14,741 nt of DNA from Candidatus Peribacteraceae bacterium. GTDB lineage: Bacteria > Patescibacteriota > Gracilibacteria > Peribacterales > Peribacteraceae. The stretch is from assembly GCA_018061525.1 (NCBI GenBank), contig JAGOUB010000012.1, positions 1 to 14,741 on the forward strand. Reading direction: 5' to 3'. The notes under the pieces are model-generated. The model searched no databases, was not told where the DNA came from, and was given only the letters and a program-made list of their open reading frames with translations. The translations under genes were made by a program, and so were the position numbers. Shown here piece by piece: positions 5,863 through 14,400 of this stretch. How positions within the stretch are numbered: position 1 is the first letter of the stretch; each line of letters begins with the position of its first letter.

Positions 5863-6078
5863 ATGCCCAAACGAGCCCGCGAGCACTTTCACCACTGCGC
5901 CAAGAGCCTCACTTGCGTGACCGGCATCGTCCTCATCTGGACCGGCATCGGTCTCCTGATTGAGTACGTCCAGGCGCTCTTCTTCGTCGGCCGCGAACCG
6001 CTGCTCGCGATCCTGGCGATCATCGGTGGCGTTCTCATCCTGTACTTGCCGGACAAAGATCTCGACGAATTGAGCTGA
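5863..6078 (+). CDS. Small two-helix membrane protein
   Basis: 71 aa. After a basic/His-rich N-terminus (MPKRAREHFHH) there are two hydrophobic segments at about residues 16-35 and 45-62, ending in an acidic tail (DKDLDELS). The first segment has the pattern Thr-Gly-Ile-Val-Leu-Ile-Trp-Thr-Gly-Ile-Gly. I do not recognise a family. The start is well supported by the extended -10 box exactly 6 bases upstream. Its stop lies 21 bases from the convergent serine hydrolase stop, with no terminator between them. Confidence 0.7.
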   Translation: MPKRAREHFHHCAKSLTCVTGIVLIWTGIGLLIEYVQALFFVGREPLLAILAIIGGVLILYLPDKDLDELS

Positions 6079-6099
6079 AGCCAGTTGGTCGCGCCCCAC

Positions 6100-7101
6100 T
6101 CAGTCGTCGATACGAGTCGAGACTTCCTCAAAAATGTCGTGCGACAGTTCGGCCATGATCGACATGATGTTGTTCGTGTCTTGGCCGCGCGTCATCATGC
6201 AGAGCAGATAGGGGAACGAGGGGGCGTAGACGATGCCGCAATCGTGGAGTTGCACCTCATGTGTATTGGTATCGAGGAAGCCAAATTTATGCGCCGTCAC
6301 CACGTCCTCGGGTATGCCAGCTTCAATGGCATACGAAAATTCCACGTCCGCGAGCAATGCCAGGGCTCGTTGGGACATCTCGCGGTTGAGATACGAGGCG
6401 TTGAAGAGTGACCGGAAGAGCGACGCGTAGGATTTGACGGTGAGAAAATTGGAGCCGTCGGCGTTCTGGAGCGAGATTCCCAGGTCGATGAAAGTCTGGT
6501 CGAGGATGCCGGGTGAACGCTTCTCCAGGTAGGTGCGTAATAGCTCTTTTGACGAGTTGTCCGAATAGACGATCATGCGGCGGAGCACTTCCGTCATGGG
6601 ATACTTTTGACCCAGGACCAGCGTCTTCGTCTGGTCAAAGATATTCTGGCCGGCAGGAATGGCGTCTTCCAGGCCGATCTCCTCATTCAACAGCGACTCG
6701 TCGCTCTCCGCTTCTTTGAGGAGTGCGATCATGATCGGTACCTTGAGCAAGCTCGCCGGAGCAAAGTGCTCTTGCTCGTTCAGGCTGAAAATCGGTCCGT
6801 TTTCCAGGTCACGAAAGTAGAACGTGACATGGGACGCCTGCTTGCTCGCTATCCATTGTCCTACCTTCGCCGTCAGGTCCCCAAGGAGGCGGTCGTACTC
6901 CTGCTTCTTCGGCGGCTCATCCACTTCGCAGCGGCGCCGAGCGTTCAGCAGGAAGAACTCCGCATGGCAACCGCTCTGCTCGCTGCTCTTTAGGGTAGAG
7001 AGGAATGTGAGGCTGCCGCCGATCAGCAAGGAGACCACCCCAAAGCAGGCGAGAATCAGAGCGCCGCGGTGATTGGGAGGGGGCACCACGTTCTCCATCA
7101 T
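6100..7101 (-). CDS. Membrane-anchored serine hydrolase, class A beta-lactamase/D,D-peptidase-like
   Basis: 333 aa from the tandem ATG at 7101; a TTG at 7125 would add eight residues. An uncleaved N-terminal membrane helix (about residues 13-33) anchors an extracytoplasmic domain with Cys45 and Cys58 in its stalk. The penicilloyl serine transferase motifs are present: Ser117-Leu-Leu-Lys120 after Pro-Ala; Ser180-Asp-Asn182; and Lys272-Phe-Gly274 (His-Lys-Phe-Gly) where the family has Lys-Thr/Ser-Gly. The omega-loop Glu-x-x-Leu-Asn of true class A beta-lactamases is not found between motifs 2 and 3. This favours a peptidoglycan-related or other serine hydrolase over an antibiotic-degrading enzyme. 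Single gene, with no Shine-Dalgarno sequence before the start. Confidence 0.82.
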   Translation of the reverse strand: MMENVVPPPNHRGALILACFGVVSLLIGGSLTFLSTLKSSEQSGCHAEFFLLNARRRCEVDEPPKKQEYDRLLGDLTAKVGQWIASKQASHVTFYFRDLENGPIFSLNEQEHFAPASLLKVPIMIALLKEAESDESLLNEEIGLEDAIPAGQNIFDQTKTLVLGQKYPMTEVLRRMIVYSDNSSKELLRTYLEKRSPGILDQTFIDLGISLQNADGSNFLTVKSYASLFRSLFNASYLNREMSQRALALLADVEFSYAIEAGIPEDVVTAHKFGFLDTNTHEVQLHDCGIVYAPSFPYLLCMMTRGQDTNNIMSIMAELSHDIFEEVSTRIDD

Positions 7102-7259
7102 GCCCCCAGGCGCCGGCCTTCTCAAGGAGGCGGCATGCGGCTAGGAAAAGGATCCTGGATCCGCCACCTTTTCCTTGTCCACTGGTGGCCGATTCGACAC
7201 TGTCATGGAAAGAGCTGGCGCTCCGCCCCGTCCTGTCCCTGTATCCTTCCTTCTGATCT
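7102..7259. promoter_or_regulatory. Divergent intergenic region between serine hydrolase and secreted protease
   Basis: 158 bases separate two divergent starts. It holds the inverted repeat described separately. Upstream of the plus-strand ATG at 7260 only a weak -10-like TATCCT (7242-7247) is seen, 12 bases before the codon. No confident promoter can be named for the minus-strand gene. Confidence 0.35.
7143..7175. repeat. Perfect 9-bp inverted repeat with an alternative overlapping stem
   Basis: AGGAAAAGG (7143-7151) pairs with CCTTTTCCT (7167-7175) across a 15-base loop, which contains most of the doubled GGATCC-T-GGATCC at 7150-7162. An overlapping second stem, GCCACC (7163-7168) with GGTGGC (7184-7189), cannot form at the same time. 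Lying between two gene starts, with no T-run, it fits an operator or a leader structure better than a terminator. Confidence 0.5.
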
Positions 7260-8231
7260 ATGCCCTGCCGCCGCTTCTCATTCATCCGACGCCGCCTCGC
7301 AAGCGCTGCCCTTCTCGCCCTTCTCGCTCCCGCCCTGGCTCTCGGCGCAGAGCCGTCCCCGGCGATGAAGACCGCGGTCGTCTTCATTGCCAATTACGGC
7401 CGCGACGGCAACTTCCGCGGCTGGGGGTCGGGCTTCTATGTGGACGAGGGGGTCGTGGTCACCAACAAACACGTCATCGAGTCCGGCACCACCTACCGCG
7501 TCTACGCCACCGACGAATCCGACAATGTCGACACCGACTGCTTCGTCGCCATCACCAAGAGCGACGTGCGTGTGAACCTCGACGATGACGTGGCGTACAT
7601 CCGCGCTTTCCTGCCCTGCGACCACGGCGTGCTGAACTTCTCCGACGATCCTGAGGATGGCGAGGCCGTCTCCGTCGTGGGCTATCCGTACCGCGGCTCG
7701 CTGGAGGCATCGCTCGCGCTCAGCGTCACCTCGGGCGTCGTCACCGGCGAGACCGTCGAGGGGTGGTTGGCGACCGACGCCTTCCTTGATATCGGCAACT
7801 CCGGCGGACCGGTCATGGATGCCAACGGCGCCGTGGGCGTGGCCGTGGCCAAGATCTCGGATGCGAACGGCAACTTTGAAGAGGGATACTTCATCCCGTC
7901 GACCGTGATCGTGAAGGGTCTGCTCTACGCCAATAACTCCGACTTCGGCTATTCGCCCCAAGCGGACCTGCCGTCGTCGCGCAGCAGTGCGTCGTCCTCC
8001 AGCAGTTCTTCGTCTTCATCTTCATCGTCGTCATCGTCCCGCTCGTCGAGTTCCTCCAGCCGCTCATCATCGAGCTCATCGCCCTCGTCATCTTCTTCGC
8101 GTCCAGCTATGACGCCGATGCAGGAGCGTGTCTGCGCCCGCGTCGCCAAGCGCTTCGCCGACAGTCCGTCGACCGTCGCCCGGCTGAATCTTCGTCTGCA
8201 GAAGCGGTTTGGGTTCCAGTGCGCGGCCTGA
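7260..8231 (+). CDS. Secreted trypsin-like serine protease with poly-Ser linker and two-Cys C-terminal module
   Basis: 323 aa. Residues 1-30 form a signal peptide (Arg-rich start, Ala/Leu core, likely cut after Leu-Gly-Ala). The S1C/HtrA-like trypsin domain (about 35-230) has the full triad: His71 in Val-Thr-Asn-Lys-His-Val, Asp110 in Asp-Asp-Asp-Val-Ala, and Ser181 in Gly-Asn-Ser-Gly-Gly-Pro. Cys94 and Cys120 could form a disulfide. No PDZ domain follows. Instead there is a Ser/Arg linker (about 239-275, including 16 Ser in a row) encoded by mixed Ser codons, so it is selected rather than a simple DNA slippage repeat. A short C-terminal module (about 284-323) is flanked by Cys residues (ERVCARVAKRF ... 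FGFQC). Such linkers usually place a domain away from or through the envelope; the module may anchor the enzyme at the surface (inference). Single gene. Confidence 0.9.
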   Translation: MPCRRFSFIRRRLASAALLALLAPALALGAEPSPAMKTAVVFIANYGRDGNFRGWGSGFYVDEGVVVTNKHVIESGTTYRVYATDESDNVDTDCFVAITKSDVRVNLDDDVAYIRAFLPCDHGVLNFSDDPEDGEAVSVVGYPYRGSLEASLALSVTSGVVTGETVEGWLATDAFLDIGNSGGPVMDANGAVGVAVAKISDANGNFEEGYFIPSTVIVKGLLYANNSDFGYSPQADLPSSRSSASSSSSSSSSSSSSSSSRSSSSSSRSSSSSSPSSSSSRPAMTPMQERVCARVAKRFADSPSTVARLNLRLQKRFGFQCAA

Positions 8232-8245
8232 GTGGATCTCCAGGC

Positions 8246-8276
8246 AAAACGAAGCCGCCCCCACGTGGGGAGCGGC
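8246..8276 (-). terminator. Probable terminator of the DUF6166-like gene
   Basis: The stem GCCGC-CCCC / GGGG-(A)-GCGGC around ACGT (8254-8276) has one bulged A. On the minus strand it is followed by TTCGTTTT (8253-8246). It is 26 bases past the stop of the minus-strand gene at 8302 and also lies after the plus-strand protease stop at 8231, so it may serve both. Confidence 0.5.
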
Positions 8277-8279
8277 GGT

Positions 8280-8295
8280 GCCGGCCGGAGCCGGC
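8280..8295. repeat. Second GC hairpin between convergent genes
   Basis: GCCGGC (8280-8285), CGGA loop, GCCGGC (8290-8295) forms a 6-bp all-GC stem directly beside the terminator hairpin. It has no T-run. It may be an auxiliary pause or mRNA-end structure. Confidence 0.4.
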
Positions 8296-8301
8296 GGACA
8301 A

Positions 8302-8745
8302 TCAGAAGTACATACTCATCTGCGACCAGGCGGTCGCATCGATGCGCAGGCGGACCTCGTCGCCGATCTGGCGGGAGGTCAGGTCCCAGTCGGCGTCCTC
8401 GTCGAGCGCCGAGAGCATGTCCAGCAACGCGGTGCGCAGGGGGTCGGTCACCGAACCGGTGAGATCCTCGCACAAGGCGTCGGCGAGGAACTGGGCCCCG
8501 GTGCCGCCGTAGCCCCAGGCGAACTCCGCGTCGGGGGGCATGTTGTTCGGGCGCAGCAACAGCGCCCCGTTAACGGTCACGGACCGCGGATCCGCGGTCG
8601 GGTGACTCCTGTCGATGCGTCCGGCGTACTGTTTCGCGATCTTCGCCACCATCGGTGGGTACTCCAGAGTGAAAGTGCGGGCGACCCATTGGGCCGCGCA
8701 AATGATAAGCATTCTTGTCATGTCGGCAACCGCTTTCGGCGGCAT
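8302..8745 (-). CDS. DUF6166-like small protein
   Basis: 147 aa from the ATG at 8745; in-frame ATGs at 8721 and 8712 are possible alternatives. The centre (about residues 40-110) fits DUF6166: Tyr-x-Gly-Arg (40-43), Val-Thr-Val-Asn-Gly (56-60), and Phe-Ala-Trp-Gly-Tyr-Gly-Gly-Thr-Gly (74-82), followed by a Leu/Ala helix. Family members carry a nearly identical Trp-Gly-Tyr-Gly-Gly-Ser-Gly motif and are found in bacteria, phages and plasmids; their function is unknown. No signal peptide is clear; the short hydrophobic patch near residues 12-19 is too weak to call one. It lies 66 bases downstream of the ATPase on the same strand. A weak -10-like TATGAC (8763-8758) sits 12 bases before the ATG. 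Confidence 0.7.
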   Translation of the reverse strand: MPPKAVADMTRMLIICAAQWVARTFTLEYPPMVAKIAKQYAGRIDRSHPTADPRSVTVNGALLLRPNNMPPDAEFAWGYGGTGAQFLADALCEDLTGSVTDPLRTALLDMLSALDEDADWDLTSRQIGDEVRLRIDATAWSQMSMYF

Positions 8746-8811
8746 TTGTTTTTCCCCGTCATAGAGCCGTTTTCTAGCCTTCTGGGCCTTAGCCTCAGTT
8801 GTGGTAAGCCA

Positions 8812-11400
8812 TCAGCGCGCCGCACGTCCGTCCTCCCAGCGGTAGAACGCCTGCTTTACCACTTCGGTCACCGCCAAGTATGCGAGCGCGATGCCGGCCA
8901 TCGCGAGCAGCGCCCAGCCCGGCAGCGGCACAAGTTGCAGGTATGGCGCCAGCGGGCTCCACGGCAGCAGCCAGGCCACGGCCACGGCGGCGAGAGTGGA
9001 GAAGAGGAGCGGCAGGCTCGGGCGGCTCTGCACGAACGGGATCTTGCGCGTGCGGATAACGTGGATGACGAGCGTCTGCGTGGCGATGGATTCCAAGAAC
9101 CAACCCGTCTGGAATGCGGCGGCGTTGCCCGGGAAGGCGCGCGCTAGCACGAAGAACGTCGCAAAATCGAAGAGCGAGCTGAGCGGCCCGAAGACCAGCA
9201 TGAAGCGCTTGATGAACCCGATGTCCCAGGCGCGCGGCCGCGCGATCTCCTCCTCGTCCACGTGGTCACCGGGGATCGTCACCTGCGACAGGTCGTACAG
9301 GAAGTTGTTGAGCAGGATCTGGATCGGGAGCATCGGCAGGAACGGCAGGAAGAGCACCGCGCCCAGCACGCTGAACATGTTCCCGAAGTTGGAGCCCACT
9401 CCCATCATGATGTACTTCATCGTGTTGCCGAAGGTCTTGCGGCCTTCCAATACGCCGTCAACGAGCTCCTCCAGGCTCTTCTCGGTCAACACCATGTCAG
9501 CAGCCTCCTTGGCCACGTCCACGCCGTTACTCACGGAGATGCCGATGTCGGCCGTGCGCAGCGAGGGCGCGTCGTTGATGCCGTCGCCCATGTAGCCGAC
9601 GGTATGGCCGTTCTCGCGCAGCGCCGCGATTACGCGGTTCTTCTGCTCGGGAGAGAAGCGCGCGAAGACCGTCGTGCGCTCCACCGCCTCGCGCAGGTCG
9701 GCGTCGTCCATCGCCTCGGCGTCGGGGCCGGCGAGCGTCGCCTCGATCTCCAGGCCCACGTCGGCGCAGACCTTGCGCGTTACCAGCTCGTTGTCGCCGG
9801 TGATGATCTTCACCGCGATGCCGAGTTCGCGCAGCCGCAGCAGCACTCCCGGCAGTCCGGCGCGCGCCGGGTCCAAGAACGAGACGAAGCCGAGTAATTC
9901 CATATCTGCCTCGTCGGCCTTCTCGTAGCTGGCCTTGGCGGGATCGGCCTCCTTGGTGGCCACAGCCAGCACGCGGTAGCCCTCGCGGCTGAGCGCGGCG
10001 TAGCGGTCGCGGATGGCCTTCTCCGCCTCATCATTTAGAACCACGCAGGCGCCGTCCTTGTGGTAGCAGCGGCACGACTTCATCACCTCCTCGGGCGCGC
10101 CCTTGGTGGTCATCACGCGGGCGCCGTCTTTTTCTGCCACCACGGAGAGCTTCTTCCGGAAGAAATCGAACGGGATCTCATCCACCTTCTTCCAGCCGCC
10201 GAGGTTCGCCTTGCCGAAGGCGACCACCGCGTCGTCGAGGGGGTTTTGGATGCCGGTCTGGAACGTGCTGTTGAGCGAGGCGTAGAGCAACACGTCGTCC
10301 GACACCTGCCCGGCCGCATTCTCGTAGCGCACCAACGCGATGCGGTCTTCAGTGAGCGTGCCGGTCTTGTCGGTACAGAGCACGTCCATGCTCCCAAAGG
10401 AGGGGATCGACGAGAGCTTCTTCACGATCACGCCCTTGCGCGCCATCTTGATGGAGCCCGACGCCATCGTGAGCGACATGATCGCCGGCAGCAGCTCGGG
10501 CGTGAGGCCGACGGCTACCGCCACCGCGAACAGGAACGACTGGAGGAGGTCTTGTTTGAAGAACGCGTTGAAGACGAAGATGAAGAGCACGAAGATTACC
10601 GTGGTACGCAGGATGAGCCCGCTAAAGGCTCGCACGCCCTTGGCGAAGGCGTTCTCGTCCTCAGCTTCCGAGAGTGTCTTGGCGATCTTGCCGAATTCCG
10701 TGCTTGCGCCCGTGCGCACCGCCATCGCCGTGGCCGAGCCGCTCGTCACGTTGGTCCCGAAGAAGGCGATGTTCCGCAGTGCCGCCGCCTCGCTCCCCTC
10801 ATTGAGGGCCTCGCCCGTCTTCTCTTGCGGGTATGACTCGCCCGTGAGCGACGATTGGTTCACGAAGAAATCCTTGGCCGAGAGGATGCGCAGGTCGGCC
10901 GGCACCAGGTCGCCGGCGTTCAAAAAGATGATGTCGCCTGGCACGATCCCGCCGATCGGTAATTCCTTGCCCGGTTGGCCGCTGCGGATCAGCTCGGCGG
11001 TGGTGGCCACGCGCGCCTTCAGTTTTTCCACCGCGGCGCCGGCCCGTCCCTCTTGATAGATGTTCAGCGCCACGCTCATCAACACGATGGCGAGCACGAT
11101 CGAGCCGTCGGCTACCTGGCCGGCCGCGTACGAGAGGCCGGTTGCAAAGAGCAGGATGAGGATCAACGGATCCTTCAGGTTTGCGGCGAGCTCCTTCAGG
11201 AGCCCCTTCTGTCGCTTCTGCGTGAGCGCATTGGGCCCAAAGATCCCGGCGCGGCGCTCGGCTTCGGCCGCGTCTAAGCCGGCGCGCGACGAACCGAACG
11301 CGGCCAGCGCCTCATCGGCCTTGAGCCCGGCGATCTCGCTGAGCGGCCGCGAGGCGGCGCGTTCGAGGTCGGTCGGGGGGAGGTCCGGGGCGGCGGGCAT
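8812..11400 (-). CDS. mgtA: P-type ATPase, Mg2+-importing MgtA type (P3B)
   Basis: 862 aa, close to the usual MgtA length. All P-type ATPase motifs are present: Thr186-Gly-Glu-Ser189 of the actuator; Asp344-Lys-Thr-Gly-Thr, the phosphorylated Asp; Lys433-Gly-Ala-Pro-Glu of the nucleotide domain; Thr534-Gly-Asp-Asn; and Gly605-Asp-Gly-Ile-Asn-Asp. MgtA-type ion-site features are Val-Gly-Leu-Thr-Pro-Glu-Leu-Leu-Pro in M4 (297-305) and Asn-Asn-Phe-Leu-Tyr-Asp-Leu-Ser-Gln-Val (698-707) followed by Ile-Pro-Gly-Asp-His-Val-Asp in M6. About ten membrane helices are expected. It uses ATP to move Mg2+ inward across the inner membrane. The upstream gap (71 bases) is too short for a long Mg2+-sensing leader, and no promoter or Shine-Dalgarno sequence is evident there, so it may be co-transcribed with the upstream SLH gene. 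Exact cation specificity is inferred from motifs. Confidence 0.93.
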   Translation of the reverse strand: MPAAPDLPPTDLERAASRPLSEIAGLKADEALAAFGSSRAGLDAAEAERRAGIFGPNALTQKRQKGLLKELAANLKDPLILILLFATGLSYAAGQVADGSIVLAIVLMSVALNIYQEGRAGAAVEKLKARVATTAELIRSGQPGKELPIGGIVPGDIIFLNAGDLVPADLRILSAKDFFVNQSSLTGESYPQEKTGEALNEGSEAAALRNIAFFGTNVTSGSATAMAVRTGASTEFGKIAKTLSEAEDENAFAKGVRAFSGLILRTTVIFVLFIFVFNAFFKQDLLQSFLFAVAVAVGLTPELLPAIMSLTMASGSIKMARKGVIVKKLSSIPSFGSMDVLCTDKTGTLTEDRIALVRYENAAGQVSDDVLLYASLNSTFQTGIQNPLDDAVVAFGKANLGGWKKVDEIPFDFFRKKLSVVAEKDGARVMTTKGAPEEVMKSCRCYHKDGACVVLNDEAEKAIRDRYAALSREGYRVLAVATKEADPAKASYEKADEADMELLGFVSFLDPARAGLPGVLLRLRELGIAVKIITGDNELVTRKVCADVGLEIEATLAGPDAEAMDDADLREAVERTTVFARFSPEQKNRVIAALRENGHTVGYMGDGINDAPSLRTADIGISVSNGVDVAKEAADMVLTEKSLEELVDGVLEGRKTFGNTMKYIMMGVGSNFGNMFSVLGAVLFLPFLPMLPIQILLNNFLYDLSQVTIPGDHVDEEEIARPRAWDIGFIKRFMLVFGPLSSLFDFATFFVLARAFPGNAAAFQTGWFLESIATQTLVIHVIRTRKIPFVQSRPSLPLLFSTLAAVAVAWLLPWSPLAPYLQLVPLPGWALLAMAGIALAYLAVTEVVKQAFYRWEDGRAAR

Positions 11401-11471
11401 AGTGGCTTGGTGCTGTCACACTGCCTGATTGGCCGAGTCCTTGGAAAGGGCGCGGCAGCGGCGGCCGGTCT

Positions 11472-14400
11472 TCAGCGCGGTTCGGCCAAGGCCAGCGCGA
11501 TGATCTTCGCTACTTCGGCGCGGTTGATCGGCGCATCCGGCCGGAACGTGTCTTTCCCGTCATCACCGCTCACGATCCCGAGGGCCGTGGCCGTAGCGAT
11601 CGCGGCTGCATCGGGTGAGTCAGGGTCCACGTCGGAATAGGGCAGGTCGCCGCCGGTCAGTGGCAGGTTGAGCGCTTCGAGTACCGTGCGGACCACCATG
11701 CCGCGCGGCGCGTGGGCGGCGGCGTCGACGCGACCAGCAAACACCGACAGGCCGGCAGCCTTTGCCCCTGCAAGATATCCGTCCGCCCAGCGCGGGCCGC
11801 TTGTTTCATCCTCTTTATCGCCCCGCAGTAGCAGCGCGACCTTTGCGAGTTGGCCGAACGTGATCGGATCCTCCGGGCCGTACCGTCCTGTGGGGGAACC
11901 GCGCGTGTCCTTGTAGCCAGAGAAGATGCTGCGGTCGATCATCTCGCGGACCGCGCAGGCGAACCAGGCGTCGGTGGGCACGTCATCGTAGGTCACGGTC
12001 AGGTCGGTCACCGGCAGCTGCAGCTTGCCGTCGAGGTGCGGCAGGGAGGCGGCCAAGCATGCGGTCGGAGCGGCGCCATGGCTGGCGTCGCCGGTGACGG
12101 TCCGGCGAGCTGCCACGTCGACTGTCGGTGGAGCGGCGCAATTGCTTCCGCGGCAGCCGCCCGCCCGGACTACCTGTGCCGCTCCGGCGGAGACGATCGG
12201 CGAGCCGAAGAGCGCGAAGGACGAGAATCGAGTGGTGGTGCAGGTGAGGCGATTGGAGGCCGGCAGCTTGGCGCAGGACAACTCTTCCCAGGCGGTCGAT
12301 CCAGAGCCGAAGCGGTAAGCCGAGAGCGACTCTTCATCCAAGTTCTCAATGTCGCCATCGGTATAGGCGAAGATCACAGTCAGCGGCTCGTCAAACTCTG
12401 TTACGGGCGTGGCATCGGGGCAGTAGGCCGAGAGATTCATCGCATCCACGATGTCATCCCTGCCGGTGGGCGCTCCCAGGGCTTCTTTCACCGCCGCCGT
12501 CTCCAGGGACTTCAACTGGAAAACCGCGCCCGAGGCGCAGGTTGGGTTGCCGCTGACGTAGCCCGGCGGCACCTGCAGCGTGGCGCCCGAGAGGGTGATG
12601 TCGGCCGCTGAACCGGTGGAGTTAGGAATGACGTCGGTGCCCGTTCCGGCCATTACGGCCGCCTCTCCCGCGCAGCCGGGAGTGGTGAAGGTCCCGCCAG
12701 CTTGGGTGGTGCTATTGGCGGCTGCATCAGCGGAGATGCGGGTGTAGTGGTAGGTGGTGCAGGGTAGTAAGCCGGTGATTGTCTTCGTATGAGAGCTGAC
12801 GCGCGGCGAGGTGTCGGTTTCGGTAGTAAACGTGCCGTATGCCGAAGTGGGCCCAAAGTTCACACGAGTGGATGCGTTCTCATCCGTAGTCCAGGTAATG
12901 GTGACGGAGGTGGAGGTGGAGGCAACCGCCGACACTGGGGTGATGACGGGCGGGGTTCGGTCGCGAATGGTGACCGTGACGGTGATGGTGTCGGTGCCGC
13001 CCGAACCGTCGGAAACCTGCACGATAAAACTGTCGGAACCGTGGTAGTCGGCGGTGGGAATGTAAGTGATGGCCTTACTCTCACCATCGCCGCTGGCCGA
13101 GGCAGTGCCATGCGCAGCTTGGCTCGAGACGCTCCAGCTCAACACCTGGAAGTCGATATCCGTGGCGTGGAGCGTGAGTGCGAAGGCTGTCGGACTGCCG
13201 TCCTCGTCCATCGTGACGCCCGTACCCGTTCCTTCTGTGATCACTGGCGGCGTGTTCACGGCTGTGAAGTCGATATTGCGGAACGTCGAGTTGCTGCCGT
13301 CCTGGCCGTCGTCCACGGTAAAGGTGAGCGTGCGTGTGGTCGTGTCGGGGTTGGCGTTGGAATTGGCATACCGCACCGTGCGCAGCGCAGCCTGATACTG
13401 GCTGACGGTGGCCGTCCCGGTCAGCTCCAAGGTGCCCGCTGCGTACGCTCCGGAAATGCCGTTTTGATTGGTAAAGAGCAGTGAGTCTTCACCTGCGTTG
13501 TACCCCGCCGAAATTGAGACAGTTGCGCCAGCAAGGGTGGTGTCATCCACGTCGGTGATGGTCAGGCCGTCGTCGATCACTGCCGATGCCGTTCCGCTCA
13601 CGTAATTCAGTGTCGGACGCGTGGTGGCTGGAAAGAGATAGGCCTGAGGAATGATCTGCGTGGCTTGCCCGGGGTAGGCCCAGCGCAGCTCTGCCACTTC
13701 GCCGCCGCCGCGCTCGTAGAATTCCATACGGATGTCGTAGAGCTGGCTGCCCGTCAGAGTCACGGGGGAGGAGGTATCGACGGTGCTTCCATGCAGCGTC
13801 CAGTTGTTGATGATGAGCGCATCGTTCACCCACAACCGCACGCCGTCGTCACTCAATGTGCTGAAGGTGAAACTGCCCGAAACTGGTGCCTTTACTTGGC
13901 CGGTCCAGCGCACGCTGAAGTTTTCGTCATTCAGACCTGGTACGCCGAAGTCATTGCCAAAGTTGACCGTCGGGTCGATGCGGAGATAAGTACTCCCCGT
14001 CAGATCCCAGGCGTTGATGTAATACGTGGCGGCCAGGCCGTAGCCGGTATCACCGCTGACGGTTTGTAGGAGGGGCGTGTCGTTGACGGCCGTGATGGAG
14101 ATGGTCGCGGTCGAGGCGGCCGAATTCAACGTTTCGTCCTGCACGTCCACCACCACATAGGAGAACGTAGCATTCGTTTCGCGATTGGAATCGGGGCGGA
14201 AGCGCAGGTCGAGCTTGCCGGCCGTCAGGGTGAGCTTGGTGCCGGCGCTGCCGAGTGTGATCGTTCCGCCGCCGCTATCCCACAGTGTGCCGCCGTCCAC
14301 GGACAGGATGCGGATTTTACTTGGCGTTCCGCCGTCCGTGTCGGTGAGCGTCGGCACAATCAGGCGGATATTCGCTTGTTCGGGTTGCACAGCATCTTCC

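Noticed and set aside
7974..8100. Apparent trinucleotide microsatellite (TCx repeats)
   Set aside because: Codons are mixed and the unit is not a fixed DNA repeat; it encodes the poly-Ser linker and is treated as a protein feature.
8209..9147. 312-codon plus-strand frame across the terminator hairpins, the DUF6166-like gene and the ATPase end
   Set aside because: It overlaps two supported minus-strand genes and the protease stop; low-complexity Arg/Gly/Gln content and no family match.
10060..10836. 258-codon plus-strand frame inside the ATPase gene
   Set aside because: Complete mirror of conserved ATPase motifs, rich in His/Arg/Glu from the opposite strand; no start signal.
11401..11471. 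Possible Mg2+ riboswitch or leader upstream of the MgtA-type gene
   Set aside because: Only 71 bases are available and no stem-loop with an alternative terminator could be found; a GGCCG/CGGCC pair near 11465-11487 is too short.
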